Positions 21,939 to 23,958 of a DNA stretch of 23,958 bases are shown here, in pieces. The position numbers and the translations under genes were made by a program. Origin of the DNA: Thermoplasmatota archaeon (GTDB lineage Archaea; Thermoplasmatota; Thermoplasmata; RBG-16-68-12; JAJISG01); the NCBI GenBank assembly GCA_022848835.1, contig JAJISG010000021.1:1-23958 (forward strand), in the 5' to 3' direction. Below the pieces are notes generated by a model. The model made no database searches, was not told the DNA's origin, and saw only the letters and a list, made by a program, of their open reading frames with translations. Numbering within the stretch: the first letter of the stretch is position 1; each line of letters begins with the position of its first letter.

Positions 21939-22091
21939 ATGAAGAGGCGGGTCCTCTCCTGTCCCCAGTGTGGCTCAATCAACCTACATGTCGAAGCGGG
22001 GATGTTGATTGGGCAGGTTTACCACTGCAAGAGCTGCGATTACGTGGGCTCCCTGGTCGTCCAGAAGGAAGTGGAGATTGAGGAGGGCTAG
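21939..22091 (+). CDS. 50-aa zinc-ribbon protein
   Basis: This short gene encodes MKRRVLSCPQCG, a central segment and CKSCDYVGS, then an acidic EVEIEEG tail. The two C-x2-C pairs (CPQC at 8-11, CKSC at 30-33), 18 residues apart, are a classical zinc ribbon. Similar stand-alone ribbon proteins of about 50 aa with the pattern C-P-x-C-G-S ... G-x-x-Y-x-C-x-x-C-x-Y-x-G are familiar from many archaea; their function is unknown, perhaps in transcription or translation. The ATG fits leaderless initiation from the TATA box at 21910. The TAG stop overlaps the stop of PAN: the four bases CTAG at 22088-22091 serve both strands. Confidence 0.8.
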   Translation: MKRRVLSCPQCGSINLHVEAGMLIGQVYHCKSCDYVGSLVVQKEVEIEEG

Positions 22092-23296
22092 GCGAACATC
22101 GCTCCCGATTCCCGACCGCTATCCAGAGACTCCTCGATGACCTTCTCCCGGCCCCTCAGGAAGTCCTCATACATAACGTAGTCACGATTCTCCCTGATGG
22201 CGAACATCCCCGCCTCGGTACAGATTGCCTTGATGTCGGCCCCGGTAGAGCCCTCCATCTTGGAGGTCAGGGCATCGTAGTCCACCTCTCCCTGGATGTT
22301 GATCTCGCGGGTGTGTATCTCGAAGATCTCTATCCTTGCCTTATGGTCAGGCAGAGGAATGTCGATGATCCTGTCGAAGCGGCCAGGCCTAAGGAGAGCG
22401 GCGTCCAGGATATCTGGCCTGTTCGTGGCTCCAATGATCCTCACGTTGGATAGGGGCTCGAAGCCATCCATCTCCGCGAGCAGCTGCATCAGTGTCCTCT
22501 GGACCTCCCGGTCCCCGCTGGTGGCCATTTCAAGCCTCTTCGCCCCGATGGCGTCCATCTCATCAATGAATACGATGGAAGGGGCCCTCTCCTCCCCCAG
22601 CTCGAAGAGCTCCCTAACCAAGCGGGCTCCCTCGCCGATGTACTTCTGGACGAGTTCTGATCCGACGAGGCGTATGAAGGTGGCCTTCGTCCTGTTGGAG
22701 ACCGCCTTCGCCAAGAGGGTCTTACCCGTCCCCGGTGGTCCCACCAGCAAGACACCCCTCGGTGGCTCGATGCCCACCTTCTTGAACAGCTCCGGTTTCA
22801 GTAGGGGGTCCTCCACGGCCTCCCGCACCTCCCTGATGACGTCTTCGAGGCCCCCGACGTCGTCATAGGTCACGGTGGGTCTCTCTATCACTTCAGCCCC
22901 CAGCACCAGGGGGTCGTAGGACTGAGGAAGGACTCCCATAACAGCCAATGTCTGCTTGTTGAGGGCAACCCTGGCGCCCACAATCAGGCTGTCAGGGTCC
23001 ACGTAGTCGGCCGCGTGCACAATGAAATCGGGACCGGTGGAACTCTTGACTATGACCCTTCCATCTGTCAGGACGTCACGGACGTCGCCGATGATGAGGG
23101 GAGGGGTCTTCAGACGATCCAGTTCGGCCCGCAGCCTCTTCGCCTCCCTACGGAGCTTTCCTAACTCATCTTCAACGAACCTCTTCTCCCCCGCCATGTG
23201 CTTGGAGGTCTCGAGGAGCTTCTCATTCCGGTTCTCCAGGTGGACTATTCTCTCCGACAGCTTGACGAAAAACTCCTCTCCCTCATCATCGTTCAA
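22088..23296 (-). CDS. pan: Proteasome-activating nucleotidase PAN
   Basis: This AAA+ ATPase unfolds proteins and feeds them to the 20S proteasome. Counting from the in-frame GTG at 23305, it has an N-terminal coiled coil (about 15-66), an OB domain (to about 130), Walker A GPPGTGKT (189-196), the pore loop KYIGEG (221-226), Walker B IVFIDEMDA (244-252) and the arginine-finger segment RPGRFDR (306-312). The C-terminus ends MFA, where PAN usually has hydrophobic-Tyr-X (HbYX) for docking on the proteasome; Phe replaces Tyr. The TTG at 23296 is annotated because AGGAGG (23305-23310) ends 8 nt upstream, whereas it overlaps the GTG at 23305. Length is normal (402-405 aa). Its stop overlaps that of the zinc-ribbon gene; MBF1 is divergent. 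Confidence 0.93.
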   Translation of the reverse strand: MNDDEGEEFFVKLSERIVHLENRNEKLLETSKHMAGEKRFVEDELGKLRREAKRLRAELDRLKTPPLIIGDVRDVLTDGRVIVKSSTGPDFIVHAADYVDPDSLIVGARVALNKQTLAVMGVLPQSYDPLVLGAEVIERPTVTYDDVGGLEDVIREVREAVEDPLLKPELFKKVGIEPPRGVLLVGPPGTGKTLLAKAVSNRTKATFIRLVGSELVQKYIGEGARLVRELFELGEERAPSIVFIDEMDAIGAKRLEMATSGDREVQRTLMQLLAEMDGFEPLSNVRIIGATNRPDILDAALLRPGRFDRIIDIPLPDHKARIEIFEIHTREINIQGEVDYDALTSKMEGSTGADIKAICTEAGMFAIRENRDYVMYEDFLRGREKVIEESLDSGRESGAMFA

Positions 23297-23347
23297 AATC
23301 GGCACCTCCTGGATGCTTCATCTAACCCCACATACTTTGGAACGGAT

Positions 23348-23358
23348 ATTTATGAATT
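23348..23358 (-). promoter_or_regulatory. TATA box for PAN
   Basis: The minus strand reads TCATAAATATC over this stretch. A transcript starting near 23326 would have a leader of about 30 nt with the AGGAGG ribosome binding site at 23305-23310. No clear gene lies in the 23306-23567 gap between PAN and MBF1. Confidence 0.5.
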
Positions 23359-23519
23359 GCTCCACTGACATCAGAATCGATATCGGGTCTTACTCCTGGG
23401 TAACGCTGGAGGTCAAGGACGTGGGGGAGAATCCCTGGCTATGATGATAGGCCACCGCGTCCTTTTGCAGAACACGCTCCTTCACCTCGCCTCCCATCTG
23501 GAGCCCGCCAATCCGTCAA

Positions 23520-23530
23520 GTACAAAAGGG
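23520..23530 (+). promoter_or_regulatory. Possible TATA box for the MBF1 gene
   Basis: GTACAAAAGGG is a moderate match, centred about 44 nt before the ATG at 23568. It would give an 18-nt leader containing GGAG at 23551-23554 and GGAGGG just before the ATG. Confidence 0.35.
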
Positions 23531-23567
23531 GCGTTGGAGCTTACCCCATAGGAGCAGACCCGGAGGG

Positions 23568-23958
23568 ATGAACTCGTCTCGCTGCGAGATGTGTGGATCG
23601 GAGGCGCCCCGCCTGATGTCTGTGACCGTAGAGGGCTCCATGCTGATGCTTTGCGATCGATGTGCAAAGCTAGGAGTGGAGGTGAGGCGCCCAGCGACCA
23701 GGAGAATCGCCAGGCCATCGTCCCGTCCCGCTGCTCGTCACGTGTTGGAGAGCGAATATGATCTGGCCTCGGATTTTCACAAGAGGATACGGAGAGCAAG
23801 GGAGTCCCTGGGCTGGAAAAGGGATGAGCTCGCCAAGAAGTTAAACGAGAAACTGAGCATCGTCGAGAAACTGGAGAAAGGGAAGATCAGGCCCGACGAT
23901 CGGCTGGTCTCAAGACTGGAGAGGACTTTGCACGTGGGGCTCAAGGAGAAGATCGAGG
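23568..23958 (+). CDS. mbf1: Archaeal MBF1-type transcription factor (partial, runs off the window)
   Basis: The first 130 residues are present; no stop is reached at the window edge. An N-terminal zinc ribbon (CEMCG at 6-10, LCDRCAK around 28-34) is followed by a basic linker (about 38-58, ATRRIARPSSRPAARH). An XRE-type helix-turn-helix begins near 70 (HKRIRRARESLGWKRDELA, then KLSIVEKLEKGKIRPDDRL). This is the architecture of archaeal MBF1, the counterpart of eukaryotic multiprotein bridging factor 1, implicated in transcription and translation. The ATG at 23568 keeps both cysteine pairs. It is divergent from PAN across about 270 nt. Confidence 0.88.
   Translation, partial: MNSSRCEMCGSEAPRLMSVTVEGSMLMLCDRCAKLGVEVRRPATRRIARPSSRPAARHVLESEYDLASDFHKRIRRARESLGWKRDELAKKLNEKLSIVEKLEKGKIRPDDRLVSRLERTLHVGLKEKIE

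Noticed and set aside
22296..22868. 190-aa open frame opposite PAN
   Set aside because: Serine- and arginine-rich shadow of the ATPase; no start signals.
23442..23520. C-box-like ATGATGA between PAN and MBF1
   Set aside because: No D box follows at a suitable distance, and a 36-aa frame from the same ATG overlaps the MBF1 promoter without support.

Overview
The window is a compact, moderately GC-rich stretch of archaeal chromosome. Archaeal identity rests on several independent markers: archaeal/eukaryotic release factor aRF1 (NIKS, YxCxxxF and GGQ motifs), archaeal-type UMP kinase, a ThiD-ThiN fusion, the proteasome-activating ATPase PAN, an MBF1-type factor, and TATA-box promoters about 25 nt upstream of starts, many apparently leaderless. 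A Thermoplasmata-related euryarchaeon is my best guess, mainly because the 118-aa protein at 10142 recalls a family (DUF6015) that I associate with that class. This is inference; no rRNA is present.

Layout: 21-3964 (minus strand) holds a ChaC-like gamma-glutamylcyclotransferase, an M29-aminopeptidase-like protein, an MscS-type channel with an extracytoplasmic domain, and a small membrane protein. 4238-9384 (plus) holds a DUF998-type membrane protein, a second M29-like paralogue, a family III CoA-transferase and a MocA-XdhC fusion. 9385-10498 has a non-coding gap and two small unknown genes. 10708-13695 encodes a 995-aa sequon-rich surface protein with PKD and CARDB-like domains. 13697-23958 is mostly core machinery: argS and prf1 (coupled, minus), pyrH and thpR (coupled, plus), an unknown 125-aa protein, thiDN coupled to a glycosyltransferase, a membrane-anchored FKBP isomerase, a 50-aa zinc ribbon, PAN, and the start of MBF1.

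The genes serve translation (aRF1, ArgS), RNA processing (ThpR), pyrimidine and thiamine supply, protein folding and turnover (FKBP, PAN), and the envelope (surface protein, MscS, glycosyltransferase). No mobile element, CRISPR array, rRNA or tRNA was recognised.

The most unusual observations are: two M29-like paralogues in which the expected metal ligands look replaced; a 200-nt non-coding segment (5020-5221) with strong long-range base complementarity; perfect inverted repeats next to several promoters, including two overlapping, mutually exclusive palindromes in the leader of the giant surface-protein gene; and four of five convergent gene pairs whose stop codons abut or overlap, which makes the 349-nt gap at 9385-9733 stand out.
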